DNA from: an uncultured Erysipelotrichaceae bacterium
Lineage (GTDB): Bacteria; Bacillota_I; Bacilli_A; Erysipelotrichales; Erysipelotrichaceae
Direction of reading: 5' to 3'
Assembly (NCBI GenBank): GCA_902782955.1
Contig: CACZPD010000271.1
Location: 1-15,315 of the forward strand
DNA: 15,315 nt
Position 1 is the first letter of the stretch, and the number at the start of each line of letters is the position of its first letter. The position numbers were made by a program, and so were the translations under genes. Shown piece after piece: positions 14,876 to 15,315 of this stretch. The notes beneath the pieces are model-generated. The model worked only from the letters and a program-made list of their open reading frames with translations. It had not been told where the DNA came from and ran no database searches.

Positions 14876-15315
14876 ATGGACAACTTTTACGAATCCCTTA
14901 TCGATGAGATACAGGAACTGATCCGGCAGGAGGAATATGCCGAAGCGGCCGCCCTTCTGCGCCGTGAGCTGTCCATGCCCTATATTCCTGCCGATACGGA
15001 GAAGGAACTGAAACGGCTGGCCGGGGATCTGAAATATCTGATGTCATCAGACCGGGAAATCCGGGAAGAGTCCCTTGAAACACTGCTGGGCATGCTGAAG
15101 AAAGGCCCGGAATCCCAGCTGGCAGCCTGCGCGCGTCTGTCCGGACGCAATCTCAGGGAATGCACGGACGAGCTCCAGGCATATCTGTCTTCCGATCCGT
15201 GGCCGGAAGCGGCCGCCCTGCTGATCGACGCGCTGGCCGAACAGGAAGTCGGGGAAGAGTTTACGATCGTCAAAGACGATATCGAATATACATTCTGGCC
15301 GGATGCCGTTACACC
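14876..15315 (+). CDS. Unrecognised alpha-helical repeat (TPR-like) protein, N-terminal part
   Basis: The first 146 codons of a protein that runs off the right edge. It starts MDNFYESLIDEIQELIRQ with a weak ribosome site (AAAGCGAG) and follows ansA by 21 bp. It is almost wholly helical by composition, with helix pairs such as EEYAEAAALLRREL (about 20-33) and DPWPEAAALLIDALAE sharing the EAAALL pattern. It has no signal peptide or membrane segment. It recalls uncharacterised TPR-like proteins of Bacillota (DUF3196 comes to mind from memory, uncertain). A scaffold or protein-binding role is the only reasonable inference. Confidence 0.7.
   Translation, partial: MDNFYESLIDEIQELIRQEEYAEAAALLRRELSMPYIPADTEKELKRLAGDLKYLMSSDREIREESLETLLGMLKKGPESQLAACARLSGRNLRECTDELQAYLSSDPWPEAAALLIDALAEQEVGEEFTIVKDDIEYTFWPDAVT

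Overview
The window looks like chromosomal DNA of a low-to-mid GC Gram-positive (Bacillota) bacterium. The gene families and order (asp23-fakA-recG, murG-murB-ftsQ, tig-lon-engB) and HrcA-type CIRCE operators fit Bacillota. GC is roughly one half by eye, with short intergenic gaps and strong GGAGG-type ribosome sites. An Erysipelotrichales-like member is my best guess, but this is inference and not a sequence match. I see no phage, insertion sequence, CRISPR array or toxin-antitoxin locus.

Most of the window (1 to about 12,920) is transcribed leftwards. From upstream to downstream the minus-strand units are: (a) tig, then lon-engB, covering protein folding and quality control plus a ribosome-assembly GTPase; (b) murG-murB-ftsQ, covering peptidoglycan precursor synthesis and division, each gene overlapping the next; (c) asp23/yloU-fakA, the fatty acid kinase unit; (d) a two-gene glycosidase cassette, a GH1 6-phospho-beta-glucosidase and a GH170/DUF871 MupG-like 6-phospho-N-acetylmuramidase; (e) the 5' part of recG, running off the left edge. 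Hairpin terminators with U-tracts close engB, fakA and mupG; weaker hairpins follow tig and ftsQ.

The right end (13,146 to 15,315) is transcribed rightwards. It holds a YfcE-type metallophosphoesterase, a tRNA-Arg(UCU) with its own promoter and terminator, a cytoplasmic type I asparaginase, and the start of an unrecognised helical-repeat protein.

The regulatory highlight is the 232-bp divergent region between tig and yfcE. It carries two tandem CIRCE-like operators (12978-13004 and 13022-13048) wrapped around a TTGACA/TAGGAT promoter, with a second unoccluded TTTGCA/TATAAT promoter closer to tig. This predicts HrcA heat-shock control of trigger factor, possibly extending into lon and engB. 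Other points of interest are a recG promoter whose spacing predicts a leaderless mRNA, repeated use of TGn-extended -10 promoters, terminators that overlap stop codons, a long repeat-bearing tail on FtsQ, and the glycosidase pair sitting between fakA and recG. No wholly novel multi-gene system is evident; most of the DNA is housekeeping.
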